Assembly (NCBI GenBank): GCA_028571685.1
Contig: CM053166.1
Location: forward strand, 56,816,111 to 56,880,110
Direction of reading: 5' to 3'
Length of the DNA: 64,000 nt
Source: Heterohyrax brucei
Taxonomy: Eukaryota; Chordata; Mammalia; Hyracoidea; Procaviidae
Part shown: in pieces, positions 35,299-45,985 of the stretch
Layout: each line of letters opens with the position of its first letter
How positions within the stretch are numbered: position 1 is the first letter of the stretch
Position numbers and translations under genes: made by a program
The notes under the pieces: generated by a model
Told to the model about the DNA's origin: nothing
The model's database searches: none
The model's input: the letters and a program-made list of their open reading frames with translations, nothing else

Positions 35299-35863
35299 CG
35301 TGCCATCATTAGCCCAGAACACGTCACACAGACACCAGGGGCCGGTGACCAGAACTGACCACCTTTTCACCTTTTGAGAGTTTTTGCCTTTGCTGAGAAC
35401 CTTTGACCTGGACACATACTTGGCATATTGGCTGGAGTTCTTGCTGGAAAACCCTACTAATAATGAGAGGACAGAGGGCACAACCCCGGAGCAACAATGT
35501 GGCTGTCCTGAGTGTACAAACACCTGAGTTCCTGCCAGACCAGTGGTCAGCGGAGACAACAATGTTTGCTCTTGAGGAGACATAATTTGTCTCCCGTACT
35601 GATAATACTGCAAACCGAGCTTGGAGATTGTATCTGTTTAAGAGAGCACTTAGTCAATGTCCCTTGTTTCTTGACTGCTCCAGGATTGACTCATCTCATG
35701 TGACAACACAGATAGAGGGCCCATTTCTCCTGCAGAGTGCCTTTTCTGCCTCCAGATCCTGATTATTCCGTGCTTTGCTTCACAGATGTATCCTGCTCTG
35801 GACAGTAACTGTGGTTCTCTGGTTGGGCACATTGAGAGAAACAGTGTGGACAAAGAATTGTTT
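35299..35863. other. Unassigned DNA
   Basis: No gene or repeat recognised. Confidence 0.35.
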
Positions 35864-35985
35864 TTGTTATTATTGGCTCCCATGAAGCTGACCCCTGACC
35901 CATGGTGACCCCTTGTGTGATGGAATGAAAGTCTATCCAGTCTTACATCATCCCTGTGATCAACAGCATTGTGATCCATAGAGTT
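35864..35985 (-). mobile_element. Extended-form Afrotherian SINE fragment
   Basis: 'tccagtcttacatcatccct' and 'cattgtgatccatagagttt' match the extended SINE at 37477-37828. Confidence 0.65.
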
Positions 35986-36480
35986 TTGTTTTTCAACTGT
36001 GCTTTAGATGGCAGTTCACAGATCAAACCAATCTGTCATTAAACAATTAATACACATTTTGTTCTGTGACACCAGTTGCCAACCCCATGACACATAAACA
36101 CTCCCCTCTTCTCAGTCTTGGGTTCCCAGTTACCAGCTTTCCTGTCCCCTCCTATGCTATCATCATTTCCACTGAACTGGTGGTATACCCAGTTAGTCTC
36201 CTTTTGTTTCATGGGCCTGTCTAATCTTTGGCTGAAGGGTGAACCTCAAGAGTGACATCAGTATTCAGTTAAAAGGGTGTCCAGGGGCCATACTCTTAGG
36301 GTTTCTTCAGTCTCTTGTCAGACCAGTAAGTCTGGTCTTTTTTTGTGAGTTAGAATTTGCTCTACATTTTCCCCCAGCTCTGTTCTGGACCCTGTGTTGT
36401 GATCCCTGTCAGAGCAGTTGGTGGTGTAGGATATTCAACAATATTTTTATAAACTGTGTTATGCCAAATTGAGGTAGATG
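35986..36480 (-). mobile_element. L1 LINE 3' UTR fragment (older subfamily)
   Basis: Antisense partner of 36484-37256. Shared landmarks include 'catgggcctgtctaatcttt', 'gctttcctgtcccctcctat' and 'aaactgtgttatgcc'. It contains an internal deletion relative to that copy. Confidence 0.75.
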
Positions 36481-36483
36481 TCC

Positions 36484-37256
36484 CCCAAGATGACCCCCCT
36501 CAAAAAACACAATCTTTGATGGTTATAAGGGAGATAAAGGGTGGGGATGGAAAAAAAAACAGTAAGTAGGCAACAGATGAATGGTAACTTTGGCGAAGGC
36601 TAAGACAGTACACAGTACTGGGAAAGCCAGCACAACTTGTCCAAGGCAAGGTCATGAAAGCTTCATAGACACATCCAAACTCCCTGAGGGACCAAATTGC
36701 TGGTCTGAGGCTGTGGGGACCATGGTCTCAGAAATCATCTAGCTCAACTGGCATAACACAGTTTATAAAGAAAATGTTCTCCTTTCTAATTTGGTGAATA
36801 GGGTCTGGGATCTTAGAAGCCTGTGAGCAGCCGTCTAAGATACTCCACTTTTCTCACCCCTTTGGGAGCAATGGAGAATGAAGACAATTAAACATCCAAG
36901 GGAAAGATTAGTCCAAAGGACTAATGGACCACATCTGCCATGGTCTCTGCTTGACTGAGTCCAGTACAATTGGATGGTGCCCAGCTACCGCTGCTTCTGA
37001 GGCTCACCCTCCAGTGGAAGATTAGATAGGCCCATAAAAGAAAACAAGACTAACGGGGCACACCAGCCCAGGGGCAAGGACTAGAAGGCAGGAGGGGACA
37101 GGAAATCTGATAACAAGTAACCTAAGGATGAGAAGGGAGAGTGATGACACGGTGTGGGGCTGTTAACCAGTGTCATAAAGCAGTATGTGTACTATTTAAT
37201 GAGAATCTAATTTGTTCCGTAAACCTTCATCTAAAGTACAATTAAAAATAAAAAAG
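36484..37256 (+). mobile_element. L1 LINE 3' UTR fragment (older subfamily)
   Basis: 'tctgggatcttagaagcctg' and 'ggatggtgcccagctaccgc' match the young L1 3' UTR at 54400/59750. It ends 'catctaaagtacaattaaaa'. A SINE 3' half follows directly. Confidence 0.75.
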
Positions 37257-37355
37257 ATTTACAGCCTTGGAAATCCTATGGGGCAGTTCTACACTGTACT
37301 ATAGAGTTGCTATGAGTTGGAATCGATTTAACAGCAATGTGTTTTGATTTTTGGA
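37257..37355 (+). mobile_element. AfroSINE 3' half
   Basis: 'cagccttggaaatcctatgg' to 'ttggaatcgatttaacagc'. The 5' half is missing. Confidence 0.8.
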
Positions 37356-37476
37356 TTTAACCCTATATACCCAAGCATTATCATTTCAATGTGTAATCAA
37401 CATAAAAGTAATTAATGAAGTATTTTTAAATTATTTTGTTGGTAGAGTTTTTCAAATCTGGTGTGTATTTGACATT

Positions 37477-37828
37477 TTTGTTGTTGTTAACAGCCATCAA
37501 GTCTACCCCAGAGTCACGGCAACTCCAGAGACAATGGAAGTAAATCCTGCCCAGTTCTGTGCTATCCCCATGATTGGTCACCAATTGAACCCTTGTGATC
37601 CATAAGAATTTCACTGGCTGACTTTCAGAAGTAACTCACCAGGCCTCTCTTCCTTGTCTGTCTTAGTCAGGAAGCTCCACTGAAACTTGTTCAGCATCAT
37701 TACAACATGCAAGCCTCTAGTGACAGATGGGTGGTGGCTGTACATGAGGTACCTTGGCTGGGAATCAAACCTAGGTCTCCCACATGGAAAAGAAGATTTC
37801 TGCCATTCAGTTACCAATGCTGCCATGT
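37477..37828 (-). mobile_element. Extended-form Afrotherian SINE
   Basis: About 350 bp, antisense. A normal tail ('gccatcaagtctaccccaga') is followed by 'ccccatgattggtcaccaat', then 'ttgtctgtcttagtcaggaa', and a head-like end 'ttcagttaccaatgctgcc'. It is longer than other copies through an extra middle segment. Confidence 0.7.
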
Positions 37829-37918
37829 TGTTGTTGTTGGCCATCAAGTTGATTCCAACTCATGGAGACCCCATGTGTCAAGAGTAGAACTGCCCCATAG
37901 GGTTTTCTTGACTCAGGA
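37829..37918 (-). mobile_element. AfroSINE fragment
   Basis: 'gttgttgttggccatcaagt' tail plus about 70 bp. Truncated. Confidence 0.8.
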
Positions 37919-37929
37919 TCAGCCGTATA

Positions 37930-37995
37930 GCACATGTTAATTTGGACTAGCCACATTTCAACTGTTCAGGTGGCTAGTGGCTACTATACCATACT
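37930..37995. mobile_element. Probable hAT-type non-autonomous repeat fragment
   Basis: 'aggtggctagtggctactat' is the hallmark of a common mammalian short DNA-transposon-like repeat, seen also flanking the MYCL retrocopy. Confidence 0.45.
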
Positions 37996-37996
37996 G

Positions 37997-38165
37997 AGCC
38001 CAGCATCCAGGCCTGGGACAGGCCAGCCCACCCACTGGGTGAAGAAGTACTGTAAAGTTACATGGCAAACAGCATGGATATGTTGTCGTTGTATCTGGTC
38101 GAATTGACCCGAACTCACAACAGCCATACAGGACAGAGTAGAACCACCCCATAAGGTTTTCCTAG
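37997..38165 (+). repeat. Direct duplication, copy A
   Basis: 43 bp (37997-38039) are identical to 39842-39884. The following 125 bp, including the start of an antisense SINE, align less well. See copy B. Confidence 0.8.
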
Positions 38166-38195
38166 ACTGAAATCTATACAGGAACAGACTGACAG
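38080..38195 (-). mobile_element. AfroSINE (long form), truncated
   Basis: 'gttgtatctggtcgaattga' tail to 'tctatacaggaacagactg'. Confidence 0.75.
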
Positions 38196-38209
38196 TGCAG
38201 GCCTAGATT

Positions 38210-38385
38210 ATAAATGAAGATAGTTGCAGAATAAGGCACTTAAGAATCTGGACTTCAGGAGCTGAGCACCTCCACCTCTGAGGCTAAACCCAAAGGTTCT
38301 TCCTGGCCTTCATTTTTCTAAAGTTAGAGCTAACAACTGTACCTGCCTTATAATGTGGCGCTGAGGCTTCCACAAGATAATAGAC
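38210..38385 (+). mobile_element. MIR SINE
   Basis: 'ccttcatttttctaaagtta', 'acaactgtacctgccttata' and 'caagataatagacttgg' follow MIR weakly. Confidence 0.5.
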
Positions 38386-38389
38386 TTGG

Positions 38390-39320
38390 CCCACCATACG
38401 TTGTTCCAAAAACAACGGCTTTCTCCCAAATTCCCCCCACAGTCCTCCAGCAGTTACCAACACTAGCCAGGACCAGGCTCATAATGTTTGAAAGCAATAC
38501 CAAAGACATCATTATTTAGAGTTGTATTTGCATGCTTCTTACAAAGTCTTGACTAATTTTCTAATCCCAATAAGGAAGGAAGTGTTTGGAGAGAGGTGTT
38601 CCTCTCCAATGCTACATCTTCCTTTAGAATGTAAAACGTTTAATTAGATGCCAAGGATTGAAAATCTTGATTCAGAGCCTGAAATGGCTAATAAGGTTTT
38701 ATTGTTGCTATTACTTAGAGTTTTTATAGAACTTTAGGCTTGCAAAGTGCTTTTCAATCACTTAAGAGAATCTAAGTTTGTTAACAGCGAGATGAAAAAA
38801 TGCTCTATTCATCAGGAGAGACAACATACATAATATTTTAAGTATTTAAGAATTATGGCCCTGCTGTGAGAACTACTGAAATTAATTCTATGTGAATGCA
38901 AGGGATTCTAGTTATAGGCTCAGGACATTAATGTAGATACCAATGTTATTACCCTGCTGAGTCTGCCAGTGTGAACTTTTGCAAGTCAGGAAATAGGGAA
39001 GTTTCTAGAACAAACATTAGTGGGCTCTAGTTACACATATGGAGCTTTTTTTCCCCACACATGAGTTTTGAACATTTTTCTGAAGGGGCTCTTAAGGTTT
39101 TATGGGTGATTAAGTTGTAAAATCATACATAATTCCAATATGGCATAATTTGTGGCTGCTCTGGGTCACTAAAATCTCCCAGGATTCTGCTATTGGTGCT
39201 GCTGCAATTGGAGACATATTTTCACTAATTCTTCCATAAATCTTATCAGTGAGGCAATACTGACTGAAAAACATGTGAAAAGTGAATTTTCCCTTCCCAT
39301 GTGTACCAAAGGCAAATTAA
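38390..39320. other. Unassigned DNA
   Basis: No gene or repeat recognised. Confidence 0.35.
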
Positions 39321-39321
39321 A

Positions 39322-39497
39322 GCCTTCCCTGGTGGTGCAGTGGTTAAGAGCTCTGGCTGCTAACCAAAAGGTTGGCAGTTTGAAGCTACCAGCCACTCCT
39401 TGGAAACCCTATGGGGGAGTTCTACTCTGTACTACAGGGTTCCTATGCGATAGAATCAACTTAATAGCACACAACAACCACAATAACAACAACAGCA
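39322..39497 (+). mobile_element. AfroSINE (short form)
   Basis: 'cttccctggtggtgcagtgg' to a CAA-rich tail ('acaacaaccacaataacaac'). Confidence 0.92.
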
Positions 39498-39841
39498 TTT
39501 TGGATAGCACCAGTCAACTTCCAGTACAGTATACTGCCTAATGAACAACTCAGAGCTCAATGGTAGACAGCAGTAAGTATTCATATGTCCAAATGTTTGG
39601 CTAGGTGGCTCTGCTGATCTCGACTGGACTCACTCACAAGTCTGCGGAGTCAGCTGACCAAGGCTGTCCTCAGCTTGACTCAGCTCCAACTGTGTCTCAT
39701 CATCAAGCAGACTAGCCCCAGGGAATACTATCATGGAGACAGCAGTGGTCCAAGGCAGAGCAAGTGTCAATGTATGTGCCATTTTGAGACTCTGTGTCAT
39801 GCCTGCTAACAGTCCATTGGCCAAAATAAGTCACATGGCTA

Positions 39842-40005
39842 AGCCCAGCATCCAGGCCTGGGACAGGCCAGCCCACCCACTGGGGAAAGGTACCATAAAG
39901 TTACATAGCAAAGGGCATATATATGTTGTTGCATCCAGTTGAATCAATTCCAACTACAGCAACCCTATAGGACAGAGTAGAACTACCTGATAAGGTTGCC
40001 TAGAC
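39842..40005 (+). repeat. Direct duplication, copy B
   Basis: Identical to 37997-38039 over 43 bp and similar beyond it, with a SINE inserted at the same point and in the same orientation. Offset 1845 bp. Confidence 0.8.
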
Positions 40006-40115
40006 TGTTACAGAAGCATATTACCAGGTCTTTTCTCCTGTGGAGAAGATGGTGGATTTGAACCACTGAACTTTTGGCTAGCAGCTGAGCACCTAACCAC
40101 TGTAGTACCGTCATG
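39918..40115 (-). mobile_element. AfroSINE (long form)
   Basis: 'gttgcatccagttgaatcaa' tail to 'aaccactgtagtaccg' head. Confidence 0.88.
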
Positions 40116-40370
40116 CTTCTTGCATGGATATAGGGAGAGGTTAAAATCATGGCTATCAGTAGAGCCTACCACAGGTGAGAAAAGTTTTTTTGAAAAGGAG
40201 AGGCAAAAACAATAAATACCATCAATATATGTGTTCATTTTCAGAAAAGACTTCACCAGCAGCCCCCAGCTAATGCCCATCCAGTTCCTACTCCCACCTC
40301 CTGCAACAGTTCATTGGCCAAGGTTATGGGGAATGACTACTCAAGATGTAATGGACAATTTCCACCAGCT

Positions 40371-40462
40371 GCTCTTTGGAAACCCTGTGGGTCAGTTCTA
40401 CTCTGTCCAGTAGGGTTGCTATGAGTCAGAATCAACTGGACAGCAATGGGTTTGGTTTAAAT
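40371..40462 (+). mobile_element. AfroSINE 3' half
   Basis: 'tgctctttggaaaccctgtg' to 'atgggtttggttt'. Confidence 0.85.
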
Positions 40463-40489
40463 GGGCAATTCTGACAGATACTTTTCAAA

Positions 40490-40648
40490 GGCTGACTCAT
40501 GGCAACCCTATGTACATCTGAGTAGAACATTGCTTCATAGGTTTTTCAGGGCAGATTTTTTCAAAGTAGACCTCTATGTTGACTCAAATCTCTAATGTTT
40601 GGGTTAGCAGCTGAGCTCTTTAATTGTTTGCACCACCCAGGGATTCAA
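40490..40648 (-). mobile_element. AfroSINE (long form)
   Basis: 'gactcatggcaaccctatgt' to 'tgcaccacccaggg'. Inverted with respect to the SINE just upstream. Confidence 0.85.
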
Positions 40649-40649
40649 G

Positions 40650-41920
40650 TGTACCCCTTGGTAAGTAAAACACAGGTGGATAGCCCACAGCACTCTTCTG
40701 CCTGTCTCCTTACGATGACCTTCACTTAAAACCTTGAGTACCTGCGGGGTCTTAGAAAGCAGGACAGGAGTTGCAGCCCTTGTGGCCATGCTCTGACCAG
40801 GTTTGGGTGGTCACCACACAAGCTGAGGAGAAGCTCTGCTCCCTACCATTATGACAGGCATCAGTCTCATGCCAGGTGAGCACACATGCCCAGCTGGCAA
40901 GGTGATATCTGGCCCTTTTGCAGAAGCAGACGGCTTCAGTTGATCTTTCTTTGCCAGTGTTTCCTGCCTTAGCACTCCAAACCTGCCCTATTTCACTCTA
41001 GAATTTACTAGAATCCAAACTCAGGACTTCCTTACTCTGCCCATCTTTCCATGAGTGGTCAATTTATTTTCCTTTTCTCTTGCTGTCTTTTTGTAAGTTT
41101 TTATTTTTCTGCAAAATAGGGTTATAAACGGATTTGTATATACAGATGGGAAAAATAAATAGCTTTAATTTTAGGGCAAAATGTAACCTCACAGCAGAGC
41201 ACCAACAATAATAAGGGTAAAAAAAAAGCATTTGTTTTTCCATTCCACTGATCTTGATACAGAGTTTGCCTCACATTCCTAGACCAAACCGACTGTGGCC
41301 TCCCTCCCAGGATAGAGAAGGCTTGGCTCAATAAAACCTCTTAAGGTGAGGAGGAAAATATGAAGGCACATACCTGCCACACCTTTACCCTCAGGTTGAC
41401 AATTTAGTGGCCCAGAGGAAGTTATAGATTTAAAAGCCATTTTGTTTTTCATGAAAAGGCATGACTTACACAGAAAAGACATGACTTAGGCCAGATAAAT
41501 GTTACAGACATTCCAAAGGCAAGATGTTACCTGGGCCCTGAGGTTTTCCTCTGTGGCTGGGAGGAGGAAAGTGACCTTGGTAACCTGGTCAAAGGACCAA
41601 CGTCACCTCCCCAGGTACTCAGGCCTGCTGATCTTTGTCTGCAAGCCAGGCCTGTAGAGATTGCAGCTTTGATCAGTGGGGCTGCTCAGCAGCACCCAGC
41701 AATGTACAAATCAGTCTTGGTTAGCTGTTTGTTGTGTAATAAGACAAATGCCATGTGACTGAGATGCCACTTTTTATGTAGATAATGGGGTAGGAGGATA
41801 CATGAGCAAATACTTCCATATGTAGGGAATCGCTCTGACAGAAATACAATGGAAGCCATGTATGTAATTTTCAATTTTTCAGTAACAACATTTAAAAAAG
41901 TAAAAAGAAACAGGTTTCTC
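40650..41920. other. Unassigned DNA
   Basis: No gene or repeat recognised; only short open frames. Confidence 0.4.
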
Positions 41921-42031
41921 TGGGTTAAATTGTGTCCCCTGAATAGCTGTGTTGAAGTCCTAACCCCTAATACCTATGATTATGACCTTGTTTGGAAATA
42001 GGGTGTTTGAAGATGTTATCAGTTAAGTAGG

Positions 42032-42640
42032 AATCCCTGCTGGTGCAAATGGTTAACATGCTCAGCTGCTATCCAAAAGGGTGGAAATTCAAGTACACCA
42101 AGAGGTGCCATGGCAGAAAGGCCTGGCAATATACTGCCAAAAAATCAGCCATTGAAAACCCTATGGAAGACTTTAGAGGAACTCTTATTCTTAAGACTAT
42201 TGCTGTAAGATATCCTTTGAAGTTGGCACTGAAGCCACTCCTGGAGGTCACCTTTTAGACGAATAATAGGTTGACTTATAAAATAAACAATATCACCCTT
42301 GAATAATGTGCCCCCTTAAACAACTTAACTATATAAGACCAAACTGTCAGTATCAACTTGAAAGCAGAGGTGAAAAAGCAAGAAAGAGGAGGGGATGCTA
42401 GATCAAGGGAAACAGAGCAACAGAATGGAAATAATAAGAATGCTGACACATGGTAAAAATTGTAACCAATGGCATGAAACAACTGACATAAAAACTGTCA
42501 AATGGAAACCTAATTTCCTGTGTAAACTTTCACCTAAAACACAATACAATTTTTCAAAAAATCCTATGGAGTACAGTTCTATTCAAACACTACATGGATT
42601 AGCCATGAGTAGAGTAGACTTGAGGCAAACTGGTTTTTAT
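42032..42640 (+). mobile_element. AfroSINE (long form), split by an L1 fragment
   Basis: 5' part 42032-42166 ('aatccctgctggtgcaaatg') and 3' part about 42560-42640 ('gattagccatgagtagag'). The repeat 'cctatgga' occurs on both sides of the inner insertion. Confidence 0.85.
42167..42559 (+). mobile_element. Probable L1 3' UTR fragment
   Basis: Ends 'aaactttcacctaaaacaca' followed by a T/A-rich tail, similar to the end of the L1 3' UTR at 37210-37250. Family inferred from that similarity and from the flanking duplication. Confidence 0.55.
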
Positions 42641-42967
42641 CAGTTAATATGAGGTCATACTGGAGTAGGATGGGTAATGATGCCATATAACTGACATCCT
42701 TATAAAAAGAGAAGAGAGACACAGAGAGAAGATAGCCATGTGAAAACAGACATGGGAGTGATGCTGTCACAAGCCAAAGAATGCCTGAGGCTACCAGAAG
42801 CTAAATGAGACAAGACAGGATCTTCCCTTAGAGATTTCCAGGGACCGGAGCCCACCTGACAGCTTGATTTTGGACTTTCAGCTTCCAGAACCTTGAGAGA
42901 ATAAATCTCTGTCATGTTAAGCCACTCAGTTTGTAGTATGTACTTTACTATGGTAGCCCAAGGAAAC

Positions 42968-43133
42968 TAATAACCAATCTGTTGCCATCAAGTGGATTCT
43001 GACTTACAGTGACCCTATAGGATAGAGGAGACTGGCCCCATAGGGTTTCCAAGCAGTACCTGGCAGATCTGAACTGCTGATCTGTTTGGTTAGTAGCTGT
43101 AGCTCTTAACCACTGCACCACCCGGGTTTCCTT
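42968..43133 (-). mobile_element. AfroSINE (short form)
   Basis: 'aaccaatctgttgccatcaa' to 'accacccgggtttcc'. Lies just beyond the 3' end of the MYCL retrocopy. Confidence 0.9.
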
Positions 43134-43134
43134 T

Positions 43135-43165
43135 ATGCTTACAGCACACATCAATTCAGACTAGC
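43135..43165. mobile_element. hAT-type repeat, part adjoining the retrocopy tail
   Basis: 'cagcacacatcaattcagac' then 'tagccatg'. This continues the repeat present at 46739-46800, so the MYCL retrocopy landed inside it. Confidence 0.5.
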
Positions 43166-43208
43166 CATGTTTTTTGTTTGTTTGTTTGTTTGTTGTTGTT
43201 GTTGTTTG
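43166..43208. repeat. Degenerate poly(A) tail of the MYCL retrocopy
   Basis: On the plus strand a T-rich (TTTG)n(TTG)n run. On the minus strand it directly follows 'tttctcaaaca', the end of MYCL mRNA, as an A-rich (CAA/CAAA) tract. Confidence 0.85.
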
Positions 43209-44556
43209 AGAAATGTTTTACAAGGAAATGCCCCAGAAGGCAGCATTTTAAAATCAGGCAATCAATAACCACAATTAAATATATAACTCCAGGTAAACTT
43301 GCTTTTCAAAATGATTTAGACCCTTGCAAAAGGAGAATTACCTAAGAGTGTTTTCATGGACAAAAATAATTAACACCACTTTGCAAAAGACATGCCCAAA
43401 AAACCAAAAAGACTGCCCCCAGCATAGTTCCCAAAAGAAACTTATAAAACACAAGCTTTTCAGGTGAAACATTAGCAACCTACATCACACCAGTCCTACA
43501 AAGACAGTTCCAGAAGTCAACTGGTTTCAGAAAACCATGTTCCAGAATGTACAGAAACTATCCCCAAACTTCCACTAGGGTTCTCTCGGGCCAGAAAACA
43601 ACCTCAGAAACAGCCCAGGAACAATAGGTTTGGGAGTAGCCACTGGTTTTCCAGAGCTACATAAAGAGCCCTGCTATCCACACCCCATCCCACCTCCACC
43701 CCTACTTCCAATTCCACAGCCAGCAGACACCTGCCACACCAGGCAGAGTTCTGGAGGGTCTGGTCCTCCTACGGGCTCCTGAGGTTTCTTGTATGACACC
43801 TGTTGGGTTGGGTGCTCTTCCTCGGCTAGAGGCTGCACCAAGACTCCACTTGATGCTGCAGAGTCCAGCTGGGGCAAAATCCATCAGGGTTAGCTAAGCA
43901 GAGCTACTGGAGGCTCCTTTAAAACCCACCAGGAAGCAAGTCCACCTTCCAGAGCACTGGCTCCACCAGACAAGTCCCTGAGGCTCTCCCCAGAGCTTCA
44001 GTGAGGCCCAGCTTCTGGGAAAGGGATCTGACTAATGGCTGGTTGGTGTTGGGCCAAGGGTGACTGCAGAGGCTGGCCATTCCTTGGCAACAGCTGCACT
44101 GGGATAGCTTCATACGGTTCCACAGAACTTCAAATTATCAGGAATTGAAATGAGAGGGAAATGGAAATGAAGAAGTGGTACAGTCTCCCCTTCTGAGGTG
44201 CCTTATACCTGCCTGGAGAAAAGATTCCAATAGAAGCTTCAAGGGCCCCTGGAAAAATTTACCTATGCAGGGGACAAGTTCATAGGCCCCAGGCTAAAAC
44301 CAATCTCCTTGTGTTTTAGGGAAACATTTCTGACCTGTGGGAAAGACATGCTATACAGTTTATTACATAAAAAAAAAAGACAGAACAAAACAAAAAGTCC
44401 TCTTGACAACAGAATGGTCCCCCAGAGGAAAGGGCCCAAAGGGCTCTGAGATCAAGAATCCAGAAGCCAAGCTCTTTAAAAATTCTCCAGGTCACAGTAT
44501 TGAGGGTGGAAGGAAAAGGGATGTCACCTAACATTTTTAGTTTATATGAAAGGGGT

Positions 44557-44605
44557 GTCTGTGTGTCTCTGTGTGTGTCTCTGTGTGTGTCTCTGTGTGT
44601 GTGAA
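44557..44605. repeat. TG/TCTG microsatellite
   Basis: Repeats of 'tgtgtctc' and 'tgtgtg' immediately 5' of a SINE in the MYCL-derived 3' UTR. Confidence 0.9.
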
Positions 44606-44757
44606 GCCCTGATTGCACAGTAGTTGAGAATTTGGCTACTAACTAAAAGGTTAGCAGTTTCAATCTACCAGTTGCTCTTTGGAAACCCTATGGAGCAGTT
44701 CTGCTCTATCCTATAAGTTCACCATGAGTCAGAATCGACTTGACAACAATGGGTTTG
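44606..44757 (+). mobile_element. AfroSINE (short form)
   Basis: 'gaagccctgattgcacagta' to 'gacttgacaacaatgggttt'. Sits between two TG repeats inside the MYCL retrocopy. Confidence 0.92.
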
Positions 44758-44790
44758 TGTACGTATGTGTGTGTGTGTGTGTGTGTGAGG
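44758..44790. repeat. (TG)n microsatellite
   Basis: About ten pure TG units follow 'gtacgtatg'. Confidence 0.92.
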
Positions 44791-45769
44791 TCTACCAACT
44801 CCTTAGCTACCATGAAATTTCTGACAGTGAGGCAATGGTCTGTGTTGACCAAAACTGCAAACTTGTCTCCATCTAAGGCAGCTCACATGTCTCCTGGAAA
44901 AAGAAGCCTCAGGAAGAACATCCAGACCCCAATCTCCTAGCATCAGCCCAGACACACCAGTGAGACCATCCTTTCCTGGCCTAAAGCTCTCCCAGAGTGT
45001 GAGATTTCATGCAGACCAGAGGCCCTACACAACACCCACCACCTGTTACATAGCATCTGTCAGGCTTTCCTCCTGAGCTAGCAAGCTAAGCAGAACCCAA
45101 GGCTCCTCAGTCAGCTGCCTGTCTGAGAAGCTAAAGGTGCCAGAGGAGACACAGCACTCCCAATAGTCAGGAAAGAGAGAGAGCTGGGTTTCAAGGTTTC
45201 CAAGAATGCAAGCCCTTATTGTGAGCACTGACTGCAATGCATTCTGGGATCCATTGTCCATAATGTCTCACTGTAAATGGAATGTGCAAACTACTAAGGG
45301 GGAGGGGGAAGGATACAAAATAAAAGTGTGTTTTCCTAAGACACAGCAGTCAGGCTGTTTGGCCAGTTAGTAGCCACTGAGGTAGGCAACTCTACTGCAG
45401 TTGCTGTTGCTGGCATTGGAGCCATGGCTGTCTTCTTCTCTGCACCCAGCAGAGTTTGCAAGAATTCCAAAGCCTTGCTACTTCAGGGGTCTTGGAGCAG
45501 CTGGCCACTGTGGGCACCTGGCCCCCTAAGAAATATGAATGGAGGTCATTTTGCTCTTTGCTCTTCAGGAAGTTTGGTTCTTGGTCACAGAATCAGTATC
45601 AGAATTGACAGGTGTCAGTGTCAGAACTGATGGCAGGACTAAGGAATCTTCTTTCTACAGGTGGAAGGCCCACAATCTCTTATTCCTTGTCTTCCTTTTC
45701 CTCTGGAGCATCTCTCTCCAGAGTTGCTTCTTGCAGTTCCCTGTCTGGAGCCCTTTCTTGGGCAGAGGC

Positions 45770-45985
45770 CTAGCGAGGGTAAGGAGTGCCCAAGGGTAAT
45801 CTCTAAATTGGTGCTCCTGTCACGCTGCCGCCGGCCGGCCTCTTAAGGTGAGGGTGATTCAAGGGCTGGCCTTGTTGATGAAAGTGGGAGGGTAGGGAAT
45901 GGGTGATTTGCCAACTGGCCTCATCAGACACCTGCTTGGGCTTGGGCCCCTGTGCAAATGTGTCCCTCACTGTGCCTCCATTCTT
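45770..45985. other. Segment foreign to MYCL mRNA inside the retrocopy
   Basis: MYCL-like sequence breaks off after 'aaagctgcttccaaaga' (minus strand) and resumes with 'aagggctccagacaggg'. The ~215 bp between do not match MYCL as I know it. It includes the CpG-rich 'gctgccgccggccggcc' near 45824. Origin unknown. Confidence 0.65.

Larger units (their letters stand above)
39498..40190 (-). mobile_element. MaLR-like LTR, split by a SINE
   Basis: Antisense repeat with 'tgctgatctcgactggactc', 'attggccaaaataagtcaca' and 'gcatggatatagggagaggt', a known order in a common mammalian LTR. I am unsure of the subfamily. Confidence 0.5.
41922..42962 (+). mobile_element. MLT1-type MaLR LTR, split by a SINE that is itself split by L1
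   Basis: LTR fossil: 'aattgtgtcccctgaatagc' and 'gaccttgtttggaaataggg' on the left, 'atgaggtcatactggagtag' to 'gtagcccaaggaaactaat' on the right (42645-42962). Confidence 0.85.

Noticed and set aside
43166-43208. (TTTG)n run as an ordinary microsatellite
   Set aside because: Its position directly after the MYCL mRNA end makes a degraded poly(A) tail the better reading.
45424-45846. Plus-strand open frames opposite the MYCL retrocopy as antisense genes
   Set aside because: They are antisense shadows of the GC-rich MYCL-derived sequence.
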